Under the pieces are notes generated by a model. It saw only the letters and a list, made by a program, of their open reading frames with translations, was not told where the DNA came from and did no database searches. The position numbers and the translations under genes are program-made. DNA of 52,069 bases from Leadbetterella sp051649345 (GTDB taxonomy: Bacteria > Bacteroidota > Bacteroidia > Cytophagales > Spirosomataceae). Below are positions 44,560 through 52,069 of this stretch, in pieces. Where the stretch lies: contig JBOFGX010000173.1 of assembly GCA_051649345.1 (NCBI GenBank), positions 1-52,069 on the forward strand. The letters are read 5' to 3'. How positions within the stretch are numbered: position 1 is the stretch's first letter; every line of letters begins with the position of its first letter.

Positions 44560-45018
44560 ATGATCCTTCGAGTTGTACTGTTTCTAATTCTTAATTTCGC
44601 GGCTCTGGCCATTGGTGCTTCTTCAACATCCACAGAAGTTAAAGGCATCTGGTATTCCGCCCTCAACAAAGCCCCTTGGACACCTCCGGGTTGGTTTTTT
44701 GGTCTTGTATGGACGACCATTATGATTTGCTTTGCTGTATATATGTCATTTGGGTGGGAAAAAGCTCAAAATAAGAAAGCTATAGTAGGACTCTACAGTA
44801 TTCAATGGATTCTAAATGTATCTTGGAATCCCATATTCTTTGCGTACCATCAAACAGGTATTGCACTTCTAATCATATCCTTATTGACTTTACTAATTGG
44901 ATACATGCAATTTGTAAATCTTAAGACGCTCAAATCAAAATCCCTTTTAATTTCTCCCTATTTTGTTTGGCTGATTGTGGCGACATCATTGAATCTTTAC
45001 GTGTGTGTGATGAACTAA
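44560..45018 (+). CDS. TspO/MBR family membrane protein
   Basis: 152 residues forming five predicted membrane helices, the TspO fold. It has the family features near the start (NFAALAIGASST, then WYSALNKAPWTPPGWFFGLVWTTIM) and WNVSWNPIFFAYH-like helix residues. TspO proteins bind tetrapyrroles and have been linked to oxidative stress and photosensitive breakdown of porphyrins; the role here is unknown. It starts 10 bases after sprA. Convergent with the DUF3108 gene, with 10 bases between stops. Confidence 0.92.
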   Translation: MILRVVLFLILNFAALAIGASSTSTEVKGIWYSALNKAPWTPPGWFFGLVWTTIMICFAVYMSFGWEKAQNKKAIVGLYSIQWILNVSWNPIFFAYHQTGIALLIISLLTLLIGYMQFVNLKTLKSKSLLISPYFVWLIVATSLNLYVCVMN

Positions 45019-45028
45019 AAAATCTATA

Positions 45029-45799
45029 TTACTGCCAATGGAACGGGTGTCTATTACCCGAATATTCTTTTAGTTCTAGATTTATCGTACTTACTTTAAA
45101 ATCAGCTTCAATACGAATGGGAACATGGTTTGCATCATCGGATACCCAAATGCGAATACCATTTTCGTCTTTAAACATATCATTTTTAGGGAGTATAGGA
45201 TTGAGTTTTATAACATTTATCGTACCAAATTTTGTCTTGACTTTACCCTTACCCGCATACTTAATTTTCATCATATAGAGGTCCTCATCAAAAAACAAGG
45301 GTGCACTTACCGTCCCTCCTATCTGTATTTTTGAGTAGTCCAATGTTCTCAAAAAATAATATCCTGAAACTACATCGAGTGTATTATCAGGCACGTTAAA
45401 AGACTTTGTTTTATCTTTTTCAGTCTTATGAACTTGATTTTTATGATGATCAAAAATCATGGACTGGTCTCTTCTATAATCATTTTCTCTGGCAGAGTAC
45501 GCAAATTTATGGGGTACCATGGCCGATGTATCTACGTAGGATGAATACGTATTGCGTACCTTCCATAAGGACGTAAGCCCTGCTGTTTTTCCTACCACGT
45601 CAATCTTGTAACAATGGCGGTTATTCAGAGAATACAAAATAGGATCTACGGTAACATTAGCTTGACCGATGGTCAGAAAGCCATATTTCACTTTAAACTC
45701 ATATTTTTCACCTGATTTGAAGCTAGTATTGTGGACGGATCTATAATCCGATTGTATTGCGAATGATAGGAATACGAAAGCAATTAGGGTTTTAACCAT
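45029..45799 (-). CDS. DUF3108 domain protein, exported
   Basis: 256 residues with a signal-like N-terminus (MVKTLIAFVFLSFAIQ). The pattern GEKYEFKVKYGFLTIGQANVTVD, then HCYKIDVVGKTAGL, FDHHKN and GIRIWVSDDANHVPIRIEADFKVST, is that of DUF3108. These proteins are predicted to be periplasmic beta-rich proteins; no biochemical function is established that I know of. A TAATTTTG box (45822-45829) lies 22 bases before the start. Confidence 0.85.
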   Translation of the reverse strand: MVKTLIAFVFLSFAIQSDYRSVHNTSFKSGEKYEFKVKYGFLTIGQANVTVDPILYSLNNRHCYKIDVVGKTAGLTSLWKVRNTYSSYVDTSAMVPHKFAYSARENDYRRDQSMIFDHHKNQVHKTEKDKTKSFNVPDNTLDVVSGYYFLRTLDYSKIQIGGTVSAPLFFDEDLYMMKIKYAGKGKVKTKFGTINVIKLNPILPKNDMFKDENGIRIWVSDDANHVPIRIEADFKVSTINLELKEYSGNRHPFHWQ

Positions 45800-45821
45800 G
45801 TGGTTTTCAACTTGTGAAGCC

Positions 45822-45829
45822 CAAAATTA
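45822..45829 (-). promoter_or_regulatory. Candidate -7 box (TAATTTTG) for the DUF3108 gene
   Basis: TAATTTTG on the minus strand with TTTT at the -33 position (19-base spacing), 22 bases before the ATG at 45799. Confidence 0.4.
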
Positions 45830-45833
45830 AATA

Positions 45834-45867
45834 AAAATGGTACAAGATAAAAATCCTGCACCATTTT
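45834..45867 (-). terminator. Probable terminator of recA
   Basis: AAAATGGTACA (45834-45844) pairs with TGCACCATTTT (45857-45867), one mismatch in 11, followed on the minus strand by T-rich sequence. It lies 28 bases after the recA stop codon. Confidence 0.65.
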
Positions 45868-45894
45868 AACATTTTGTTATACAATTATTTGGGG

Positions 45895-46941
45895 TTATTC
45901 ATCATTCATTTCTTCTCCAGTCATATCTTTAAGAGCATCTGAATTACCAGCTACTGCATCTTTTATTCTTACTTCTAGTTCTGCCATCAGTTCTGGATTA
46001 TCTTTTATAAGTTGCTTAACTGCATCTCTACCTTGTCCTAATTTACTTTCGGCGTAAGAAAACCACGACCCTGACTTCTTCACAATTTCTAAATCAACGG
46101 CTAAATCCAGAACTTCTCCAGATTTCGAAACCCCTTCACCATACATGATATCAAACTCTATTACCTTAAAGGGAGGAGCCACTTTGTTTTTTACAACTTT
46201 CACACGGGTACGGTTTCCAATAATATTGGTATCGTTATCTTTGATTTGTCCAATCCTACGTATATCTATTCTTACAGATGCATAAAACTTTAATGCATTA
46301 CCACCCGTTGTTGTTTCTGGACTACCAAACATCACCCCTATCTTGTCTCTTAACTGATTTATAAAAATACAACAGCAACCTGTCTTGTTGATTGTACCTG
46401 TCAACTTACGTAGAGCTTGCGACATCAATCGAGCTTGAAGACCCATTTTGCTGTCCCCCATGTCTCCATCAAGCTCTGCTTTGGGCACAAGTGCAGCTAC
46501 AGAGTCAATTACACATATGTCAATGGCTCCAGACGAAATCAAATGTTCTGCAATCTCTAAAGCCTGCTCTCCATAATCAGGCTGTGAAATCAAAAGATTT
46601 TTAGTATCGATACCCAATTTCTCGGCATACACGCGATCAAAAGCATGTTCAGCATCAATAAATGCGGCAATTCCGCCCTGTTTTTGAGCTTCGGCAATTG
46701 CATGCATGGCCAAGGTAGTTTTACCCGATGATTCAGGACCATAGATTTCTATTACACGTCCTTTGGGGAATCCACTTACTCCCAAAGCAAGATCCAAGCC
46801 TAAAGAGCCTGTAGAAATAACAGGAACATCCATTACTTTGGTATCACTTAAACGCATAACGGTACCCTTACCAAATGCTTTATCGAGTTTATCAAGTGTA
46901 GACTGAAGTACTTTTAACTTATCGGCGTTTTCTGAAGACAT
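45895..46941 (-). CDS. recA: Recombinase A
   Basis: 348 residues. It forms filaments on single-stranded DNA for strand exchange and triggers LexA-type self-cleavage where present. The Walker A motif is GPESSGKTT, with AFIDAEHAFD, DICVIDSVAALVPKAELDGDMGD, the signature ALRKLTGTINKTGCCCIFINQLRDKIGVMFG and the L2 region ETTTGGNALKFYASVRIDIRR. The acidic C-terminus (LKDMTGEEMNDE) is usual. A TACCTTTG box lies at 46972-46979. No SOS operator was recognised. Confidence 0.98.
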   Translation of the reverse strand: MSSENADKLKVLQSTLDKLDKAFGKGTVMRLSDTKVMDVPVISTGSLGLDLALGVSGFPKGRVIEIYGPESSGKTTLAMHAIAEAQKQGGIAAFIDAEHAFDRVYAEKLGIDTKNLLISQPDYGEQALEIAEHLISSGAIDICVIDSVAALVPKAELDGDMGDSKMGLQARLMSQALRKLTGTINKTGCCCIFINQLRDKIGVMFGSPETTTGGNALKFYASVRIDIRRIGQIKDNDTNIIGNRTRVKVVKNKVAPPFKVIEFDIMYGEGVSKSGEVLDLAVDLEIVKKSGSWFSYAESKLGQGRDAVKQLIKDNPELMAELEVRIKDAVAGNSDALKDMTGEEMNDE

Positions 46942-46971
46942 TGTATATATATTATTGATTCAAATCTGATT

Positions 46972-46979
46972 CAAAGGTA
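46972..46979 (-). promoter_or_regulatory. Candidate -7 box (TACCTTTG) for recA
   Basis: TACCTTTG on the minus strand, 30 bases before the recA ATG. The -33 TTTG is not conserved. Confidence 0.55.
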
Positions 46980-47129
46980 TATAAAAAATTTAGTAATGAA
47001 TAGCTAAAAAAATTAGCAATAGATACTTCTCATTAAAAGAGAGAATAGAATAAATGTATTAAAATATTAATAAACAACATATTAACACATTTATACTGAA
47101 TAACCCTTCCACCTTCTTCAAAGAAGCCG

Positions 47130-47137
47130 TACCTTTG
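47130..47137 (+). promoter_or_regulatory. Candidate -7 box (TACCTTTG) for the helicase; leaderless transcript possible
   Basis: TACCTTTG ends only four bases before the helicase ATG at 47142. Since transcription usually starts several bases after this box, the mRNA would begin at or next to the start codon. Confidence 0.5.
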
Positions 47138-47141
47138 TATC

Positions 47142-48464
47142 ATGAATGAATCCTCTGAATTTTCGTCTTTCAATATCACCAAACAGCTCCAAAATGCTTT
47201 GGATGATTTGGGCTTTACACATCCTATTGGAATCCAAAAAGAAGTCTTCAACCCTATCATGGCGGGTAAAGATGTATTTGGACTATCCCAAACAGGTTCT
47301 GGTAAAACACTAGCTTACCTCTTACCTAGCATTCGGATGTGGTCCTTTAGTAAAGATAAGTTGCCTCAGATCTTAGTATTGGTACCAACGCTTGAAATGG
47401 TGAATCAAGTCGCTCAAGTCGCGAGATCTCTGGCCAAGTATCTTAGTTTTGATGTACAAGAGATACATGGTGGTGTAAATCCCAAAGTGCATATAAAGCA
47501 ATTACAAAATGGCTGCGATATGGTCATTGCCACAACGGGACGCTGCTTAGATTTGATTCAAGCAGGTATCATCAAAACGAAGAATATTAAAAAAGTCATA
47601 CTCGATGAATACGACATTATGCTTGATATGGGTTTTAGACCTCAGATAGAGCAAATATTTCATAAACTCCCAGAAAAAAAACAACACCTATTTTTTTCGG
47701 CCACATTTGGTGAAGATATGACTGAGTTTCTAGATGACTACCTCAAAGATCATGTCTTAATAGAATCCAATCAAGGAACTATTCCAAGTGGAATTCAGCA
47801 ATTTCACTATTTGTTGCCCAACTTTTCAAGTAAAATCAATCTTTTGGATCTATTGATTACGAATGACCCATCATTACAAAAGATTTTGATTTTCGCTTCC
47901 AAAAAGGAGTGGGCTGATATTATTTTCAATACCCTTAAAAGTAGAGGATTTCAGGATTTAGAAATATTACATGGAAATAAGTCCTACAATACACGTACAA
48001 GCACGCTCGCCAAATTCAAATCAGGAGAATCCAAGATTCTAATTTGTAGTGATATTGCTTCCAGAGGTCTCGATATAGCTGATATTAGCCATGTAATCAA
48101 TATGGATGTCCCTTCACCAGATGAAGATTACATACATAGAATTGGGCGAACGGGGAGAAACAATCAGTCCGGCTCTGTGTACAACTTAATTGCTGAAAGT
48201 GAATTACCCGTTTGGAACAGCTTACAAGAAAACCTAGGTATCCACTCCCTGCAAAAAACAACCCCAGAATTCCTTGAGCTTTCAGATCTATTGTATGGAT
48301 TCGAGATAGAGCGTGAAAAAATCAAAAAGACCTATAAAACCAGCATTAAAAATGATTCTGGGGCATTTCATGAAAAGCTCGATAAAAACAAAAAGGTAAA
48401 CGTAAGGCGAAACATCGAAAAAGAGAAGCAAAAAAAATACGGCAAACAGTATCGCAAGGAATAG
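47142..48464 (+). CDS. DEAD-box-family RNA helicase with DEYD motif II
   Basis: 440 residues, superfamily 2. Motifs: Q-like (IGIQKEVFNPI), I (Q50-TGSGKT56), Ia as PTLEMV (usually PTRELA), Ib as TTGRCLD (usually TPGR), II D155-EYD158, III SAT (186-188), IV ILIFASKK, V SDIASRGLDI and VI HRIGRTGR. Motifs I, III, V and VI are standard, so ATPase and unwinding activity are likely. Tyr in place of Ala in motif II and the altered Ia and Ib motifs set it apart from the usual RhlE/CsdA types. The C-terminal tail is strongly basic (about 395-440, ending GKQYRKE) and probably binds RNA. Monocistronic; convergent with ppa. Confidence 0.93.
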   Translation: MNESSEFSSFNITKQLQNALDDLGFTHPIGIQKEVFNPIMAGKDVFGLSQTGSGKTLAYLLPSIRMWSFSKDKLPQILVLVPTLEMVNQVAQVARSLAKYLSFDVQEIHGGVNPKVHIKQLQNGCDMVIATTGRCLDLIQAGIIKTKNIKKVILDEYDIMLDMGFRPQIEQIFHKLPEKKQHLFFSATFGEDMTEFLDDYLKDHVLIESNQGTIPSGIQQFHYLLPNFSSKINLLDLLITNDPSLQKILIFASKKEWADIIFNTLKSRGFQDLEILHGNKSYNTRTSTLAKFKSGESKILICSDIASRGLDIADISHVINMDVPSPDEDYIHRIGRTGRNNQSGSVYNLIAESELPVWNSLQENLGIHSLQKTTPEFLELSDLLYGFEIEREKIKKTYKTSIKNDSGAFHEKLDKNKKVNVRRNIEKEKQKKYGKQYRKE

Positions 48465-48513
48465 TTATTTTTGTCAATCCTAATATCTAACTGTTAATTC
48501 CAAGTTATATTGC

Positions 48514-49137
48514 TCATTTAGGATCATACTTCACTAACTCCCAGTAATCTTCTTCGGACTTTACTAAAACCTCATGAGCACGCTCCCTACCATACTCATT
48601 GGCGATAATACAATGGCTTTCTTCGTCTGGAAGATTCTTGTAGGTTAAAAAATAGTGTTTAAGCTTTTTTACAATCCCTTTAGGTAAATCAGCTATATCA
48701 TTATATCCATCATATACAGGATCTCCTTCTAAAACACCTATGATTTTATCATCGGCTTCTCCCTTGTCTACTAGCGAAAAACCACCAATGGGACGAATAT
48801 TACATAAAATATCACCATGGGCTATGGAATGACTTGTAAGTATACAAACGTCCAAAGGATCTCCATCACCAAGCTTGATTTCTAAATCCGTATGACTTTG
48901 AGCTAGCTCTGCAACTCTTTTCCCACAATACGTACGAGGCACAAATCCGTACAATGTAGGCACTAGATTTGAAAATTTTTGGACTCTATCAATCCTTAAA
49001 AACCCAGAATCTTTATCGATCTCATATTTGACCGTATCTGTTGGCACTATCTCTACAAATGCAATGATCTGCGATGGAAACATGTCTGACTGTACGATAC
49101 CATGCCACGGGTGAGCTTTTTGAAAATTAATTTTCAT
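48514..49137 (-). CDS. ppa: Inorganic pyrophosphatase, family I
   Basis: 207 residues. It hydrolyses pyrophosphate to two phosphates using Mg2+ and pulls biosynthetic reactions forward. The signature D-x-D-P-x-D is present in DGDPLDVCIL, with EIDKDSGFLRIDR and FVPRTYCG before it. The length is in the range of the larger Bacteroidota forms. Convergent with the helicase gene. Upstream, TTTTG and CAAAA arms separated by TTA (around 49175-49195) form a small palindrome of unknown meaning. Confidence 0.94.
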   Translation of the reverse strand: MKINFQKAHPWHGIVQSDMFPSQIIAFVEIVPTDTVKYEIDKDSGFLRIDRVQKFSNLVPTLYGFVPRTYCGKRVAELAQSHTDLEIKLGDGDPLDVCILTSHSIAHGDILCNIRPIGGFSLVDKGEADDKIIGVLEGDPVYDGYNDIADLPKGIVKKLKHYFLTYKNLPDEESHCIIANEYGRERAHEVLVKSEEDYWELVKYDPK

Positions 49138-49251
49138 TTTTTACTTACTTTTTTTGGGTTTAAAAAAAAAGATTGATTGTTTTGTAACAAAATATGTACT
49201 TAGTACGTATTAACATAAATTTAAATCACAAATATTTAGCGAATTTCACCT

Positions 49252-49608
49252 ATGGCTGGCAATAAACCAAAAGTTATCAAAGATTTTGACAAACTTTCTG
49301 ATGAAATGCAAGAGCAAATAGTAGAATTGTACCCCAATGGCTATCACGAGCATTTAGTAAAGTTTACAGATAAAGACGGGAAATACGTTCATGCTGTACC
49401 TTTTGAAACCGAAGATAGATATTATTTAGTAAGAATGCCAAATTTGGTTTCTCCTCCAAAATCAAAGGTTGTAGAATCCGATGATGCACCCAAAGATGAT
49501 GATCATGAAAGTGAGCAAGATGGTGATTCTGATAAGTATGCAGATCTTGATACGATGCAGGTAAGCAGCGGTCGTAAAAGCCGTGATGATGACGATGATT
49601 ATGATTAA
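49252..49608 (+). CDS. Small acidic protein of unknown function
   Basis: 118 residues. The first 60 residues look folded (KVIKDFDKLSDEMQEQIVELYPNGY, KYVHAVPFETEDRYYLVRMP). The last 45 are highly acidic (DDAPKDDDHESEQDGDSD and DDDDDYD) and probably disordered. I recognise no named family; my impression is that similar proteins occur in Cytophagales. It is followed after 12 bases by a secreted thioredoxin gene and is probably co-transcribed with it. Confidence 0.75.
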   Translation: MAGNKPKVIKDFDKLSDEMQEQIVELYPNGYHEHLVKFTDKDGKYVHAVPFETEDRYYLVRMPNLVSPPKSKVVESDDAPKDDDHESEQDGDSDKYADLDTMQVSSGRKSRDDDDDYD

Positions 49609-49620
49609 TAAAACAAAAAA

Positions 49621-50097
49621 ATGAAAAAAAACGTATTAAGTCTTTTGCTTTCTCTTCTAACAATTGTAGGTTTCAGCCAATCTGGAATAAAGTTTGAACA
49701 CAGTACATGGGAAGCCGCCATAAAAAAGGCAAAGTCAGAAAATAAACTTATTTTCTTTGATGCCTACACGTCATGGTGTGGCCCGTGCAAGATGCTCCAA
49801 AGAGATGTTTTTCCTAACGAAAAATTAGGCACTTACTTTAATTCAAATTTCATAAACGTGAAGTTTGATATGGAAGAAGGTGAAGGTATATCATTATCCA
49901 ATAAATATCCTGTAAGAGGATATCCGACTTTGTTTTTCATTGATCCTAATTCAGGAAAAATCGTCAATCAAGTGTTGGGATACAAAACAGCGGATCAATT
50001 ACTGAGCATAGGTCAAGAATCATCAAAAGTAAAGCCATCTAGTACGCCAGCCAAAGACAATTCTATTAAATCGAAAAAAATTAAGAAGGCTGCTTAA
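49621..50097 (+). CDS. Exported thioredoxin-fold protein
   Basis: 158 residues with a signal peptide (about 1-20, LTIVGFSQ). Thioredoxin_7/DsbD-gamma-like domain with the redox centre W52-C53-GP-C56 and the cis-Pro in VRGYPTLFF. The C-terminal tail is Lys-rich (SIKSKKIKKAA). A periplasmic disulfide reductase or oxidase role is likely; the partner is unknown. Its stop overlaps that of convergent hisD by four bases. Confidence 0.9.
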   Translation: MKKNVLSLLLSLLTIVGFSQSGIKFEHSTWEAAIKKAKSENKLIFFDAYTSWCGPCKMLQRDVFPNEKLGTYFNSNFINVKFDMEEGEGISLSNKYPVRGYPTLFFIDPNSGKIVNQVLGYKTADQLLSIGQESSKVKPSSTPAKDNSIKSKKIKKAA

Positions 50098-51365
50098 TTC
50101 TTAAGGCTATTTAGGCGAATCGTAACAGCATTCTTATGGGCCGAAAGGCCTTCTGCCTCTGCCATTATTTCTACTGTTCTACCTATTGCTTTTAATCCGT
50201 CTTTGCTTATGTTTTGATAGGTAATCTTTTTCACAAAACTATCCAGAGATACTCCGCTATAAGCTTTTGCATATCCATTGGTTGGCAGTGTATGATTGGT
50301 GCCTGAAGCATAGTCACCACAACTTTCCGGTGTGTAATGACCTAAGAATACGGAGCCTGCATTGGTGATTTTGTCAGAGAACGAAACAAAATCATCCGTC
50401 GCTAAAATCAAATGCTCAGCGGCGTACATATTCAACAAATCAATTGCTTGCTCTTGGGTTTCTACTAAAACGGCTTTAGAGTTCTGTATAGACTTAGAAG
50501 CTAAGTCCACGCGAGGTAATTCTGCCAATTGGATAGATAGAACTTCAATGATCTTGTGTATGATATCTTTTGACGTGCTTACCAACAGTACCTGTGAATC
50601 TGCACCGTGCTCAGCTTGTGAAAGCAAATCTGCAGATACAAATTCTGGAATAGAGGTTTCATCTGCATAAATGGCTACTTCGGATGGCCCAGCAGGCATA
50701 TCAATGGCAATTCCAAATTGTGTAGCCATCTGCTTTGCTGTTGTCACATACTGATTGCCCGGACCAAATATTTTATATACATTAGGGATTTGTGACGTAC
50801 CAAAAGTCATAGCCGCTATTGCTTGTGCCCCCCCTACTCTAAAAACACGTGTGATTCCAACTTTCTTAGCAGCATAGTAAATGGCAGGGTTATCCGAAGG
50901 AGTACACATAATCCGCTCTTTACATCCGGCAATCTGAGCAGGCACACCTAGCATAAGTATGGTAGAAAACAAAGGTGCAGTACCACCTGGAATATAAAAC
51001 CCTACCTTATCAATGGCAACAGATTTTCTATAGCAATTCACCCCCGGCATAGTTTCTACAGGAGCTTCAACGTACTTTTGATTTTCGTGAAATCTATAAA
51101 TATTATCGTAGGCAGTATCTATTGCCCCTTTAAGCTCTGAGGATATTTTACTGTCTGAATTTTGAATCTCTATAGAATCTACTTCAAAATCAGTAATCAC
51201 TTGATTATCAAATTCAAATGCATACTTTTTTAAAGCGTTATCTCCATCAATGCGAACATTATCCAATATTTGCCGAACCTTTGAATTTAGGTCTTCTTGG
51301 TTCATGACAGGACGTTTACAAATATCAGCAAACTCAGAAACCTTGGGATAGTAAAGGATTTTCAT
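50094..51365 (-). CDS. hisD: Histidinol dehydrogenase
   Basis: 423 residues. It carries out the last two steps of histidine biosynthesis, oxidising L-histidinol to histidine with two NAD and a zinc ion. Recognisable parts are KVGFYIPGGTAPLFSTILM, VFRVGGAQAIAAMTFGT, KIFGPGNQYVTTAK, DMPAGPSEVAIYAD, SQAEHGADSQ (zinc ligand region), AAEHLIL and the GTNHTLPTNGYAKAYSG signature. Length standard. It lies 11 bases downstream of hisG; no further his gene follows, because the neighbouring thioredoxin gene is convergent. Confidence 0.97.
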   Translation of the reverse strand: MKILYYPKVSEFADICKRPVMNQEDLNSKVRQILDNVRIDGDNALKKYAFEFDNQVITDFEVDSIEIQNSDSKISSELKGAIDTAYDNIYRFHENQKYVEAPVETMPGVNCYRKSVAIDKVGFYIPGGTAPLFSTILMLGVPAQIAGCKERIMCTPSDNPAIYYAAKKVGITRVFRVGGAQAIAAMTFGTSQIPNVYKIFGPGNQYVTTAKQMATQFGIAIDMPAGPSEVAIYADETSIPEFVSADLLSQAEHGADSQVLLVSTSKDIIHKIIEVLSIQLAELPRVDLASKSIQNSKAVLVETQEQAIDLLNMYAAEHLILATDDFVSFSDKITNAGSVFLGHYTPESCGDYASGTNHTLPTNGYAKAYSGVSLDSFVKKITYQNISKDGLKAIGRTVEIMAEAEGLSAHKNAVTIRLNSLKN

Positions 51366-51376
51366 TGAATCTCGAA

Positions 51377-52069
51377 TTAAAGAATCATTTTTTCGATCGG
51401 AACAACTAAAATCCCTTGTGCACCTGCTGAACGAAGAGCTTCAATTTTTTCCCAAAATTCGGCTTCTTCCAATACGGAATGTACGGAACTCCAGCCTTCT
51501 TGAGCTAAAGGCATAATGGTGGGACTTTTCATACCTGATATAATGGATACTATTTTATCTAAATTTTCATTGGGGGCATTCAAAAGTATATAGCGATTAT
51601 CTTGGGCCTTCTGGACAGCATTGATTCTAAACAATAGCTTATTTAAAGTAGCTTGCTTTTCCTCATTCAAGGTTTTGTTTGATATCAATACAGCTTCAGA
51701 CTTAAATATTTTTTCTACTTCCTTGAGCCCATTACTCAAAAGCGTGCTTCCTGTACTAACTATATCACAAATGGCATCACTAAGCCCTATAGACGGAGCG
51801 ATCTCTACGGAACCACTGATCTCATGTATTTCAGCCTTTATTTTGTGCGTATCTAAATAGTTTTGCAAAATCCTGGGGTAGCTAGTCGCTATACTTAGGC
51901 CTTGAAGAGTTTGCGGACCATCGAACTTCGCTTCTCTGGGCATAGCAATTGACAATCGGCATTTAGAAAAACCTAGTTTTTTTACTAAATCAACAGATTT
52001 ATGACTCTCCACGAGTACATTTTCACCAACTACACCTAAGTCAGCCACACCGTCTTCAACATATCCTGG
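51377..52069 (-). CDS. hisG: ATP phosphoribosyltransferase (5' end outside window)
   Basis: About 231 residues are visible; the frame runs off the right edge, so the first 50-60 residues of a long-form HisG (about 285) are missing. It catalyses the first step of histidine synthesis, joining ATP and PRPP, and is feedback-inhibited by histidine. Visible parts are YVEDGVADLGVVGEN, LSIAMPREA, RILQNYLDTHKIKAEIHEISGSVEIAP, GLSDAICDIVSTGSTLLSNGL and the C-terminal regulatory ACT-like domain (SPTIMPLAQEGWSSVHSVL). The GTG at 52048 is internal, not the start. hisD follows after 11 bases in the same operon. Confidence 0.95.
   Translation of the reverse strand, partial: PGYVEDGVADLGVVGENVLVESHKSVDLVKKLGFSKCRLSIAMPREAKFDGPQTLQGLSIATSYPRILQNYLDTHKIKAEIHEISGSVEIAPSIGLSDAICDIVSTGSTLLSNGLKEVEKIFKSEAVLISNKTLNEEKQATLNKLLFRINAVQKAQDNRYILLNAPNENLDKIVSIISGMKSPTIMPLAQEGWSSVHSVLEEAEFWEKIEALRSAGAQGILVVPIEKMIL

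Noticed and set aside
1..52069. CRISPR arrays, tRNA or rRNA genes, prophage, complete insertion sequences
   Set aside because: Looked for regularly spaced short repeats, tRNA-like clover-leaf ends, and transposase or phage genes; none found.

Overview
The window looks like a chromosomal segment from an AT-rich member of the Bacteroidota, most likely of the Cytophagales. The evidence is the type IX secretion translocon gene sprA, a SusC-like TonB receptor paired with a DUF4249 lipoprotein, a GH9 enzyme ending in a T9SS-type sorting domain, several Cytophagales-type extracellular proteins (DUF5916, CotH/lamin-tail/3-coathanger), and promoters of the Bacteroidota type (TTTG, about 19 nt, TAnnTTTG). 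Nearly all start codons lack a Shine-Dalgarno sequence. The one clear exception is rpsU. The genus cannot be fixed from the sequence alone.

Layout. 1-8200: accessory-looking region with a DUF5916 outer-membrane protein, the TonB receptor/DUF4249 pair, and four copies (three near complete, one shrunken) of a 320-350 bp non-coding element with terminal inverted repeats. 8205-13158: a secreted serine hydrolase of beta-lactamase fold and a large secreted GH9 glycanase. 13840-19960: pyrG, rsmA, a large soluble hybrid histidine kinase and a BON-LysM protein. 20095-23647: an NTF2-like exported protein and the nucleotide-sugar genes galE-rfbB-rfbA. 23704-26816: rpsU, a tyrosine recombinase and an M1 metallopeptidase. 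26887-32095: a GH49-like beta-helix protein, a neutral-ceramidase-like protein, a low-molecular-weight phosphatase, a FtsB/DivIC-like protein and enolase. 32293-45018: a giant CotH/lamin-tail surface protein, a rhodanese-thioredoxin fusion, ruvA, sprA and TspO. 45029-52069: DUF3108 protein, recA, a DEAD-box-like helicase with a DEYD motif II, inorganic pyrophosphatase, a small acidic protein, a secreted thioredoxin, hisD and the 3' part of hisG.

How the genes fit together. Much of the window concerns the cell surface. SprA would export T9SS clients such as the GH9 enzyme, and glycan use would be served by the GH9 enzyme, the GH49-like protein and the TonB receptor pair. Envelope precursors come from galE/rfbAB. 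Housekeeping genes (pyrG, rsmA, eno, ruvA, recA, ppa, rpsU, his) are interspersed, mostly as short units with their own promoters.

Points most worth a second look are the inverted-repeat element family, an 88-bp sequence shared by 709-796 and 30526-30613, the strong Shine-Dalgarno of rpsU, and the DEYD helicase. No tRNA, rRNA, CRISPR array, complete insertion sequence or prophage was recognised. Nothing here is clearly a new defence or biosynthetic system; the inverted-repeat elements are the best candidate for something poorly described.
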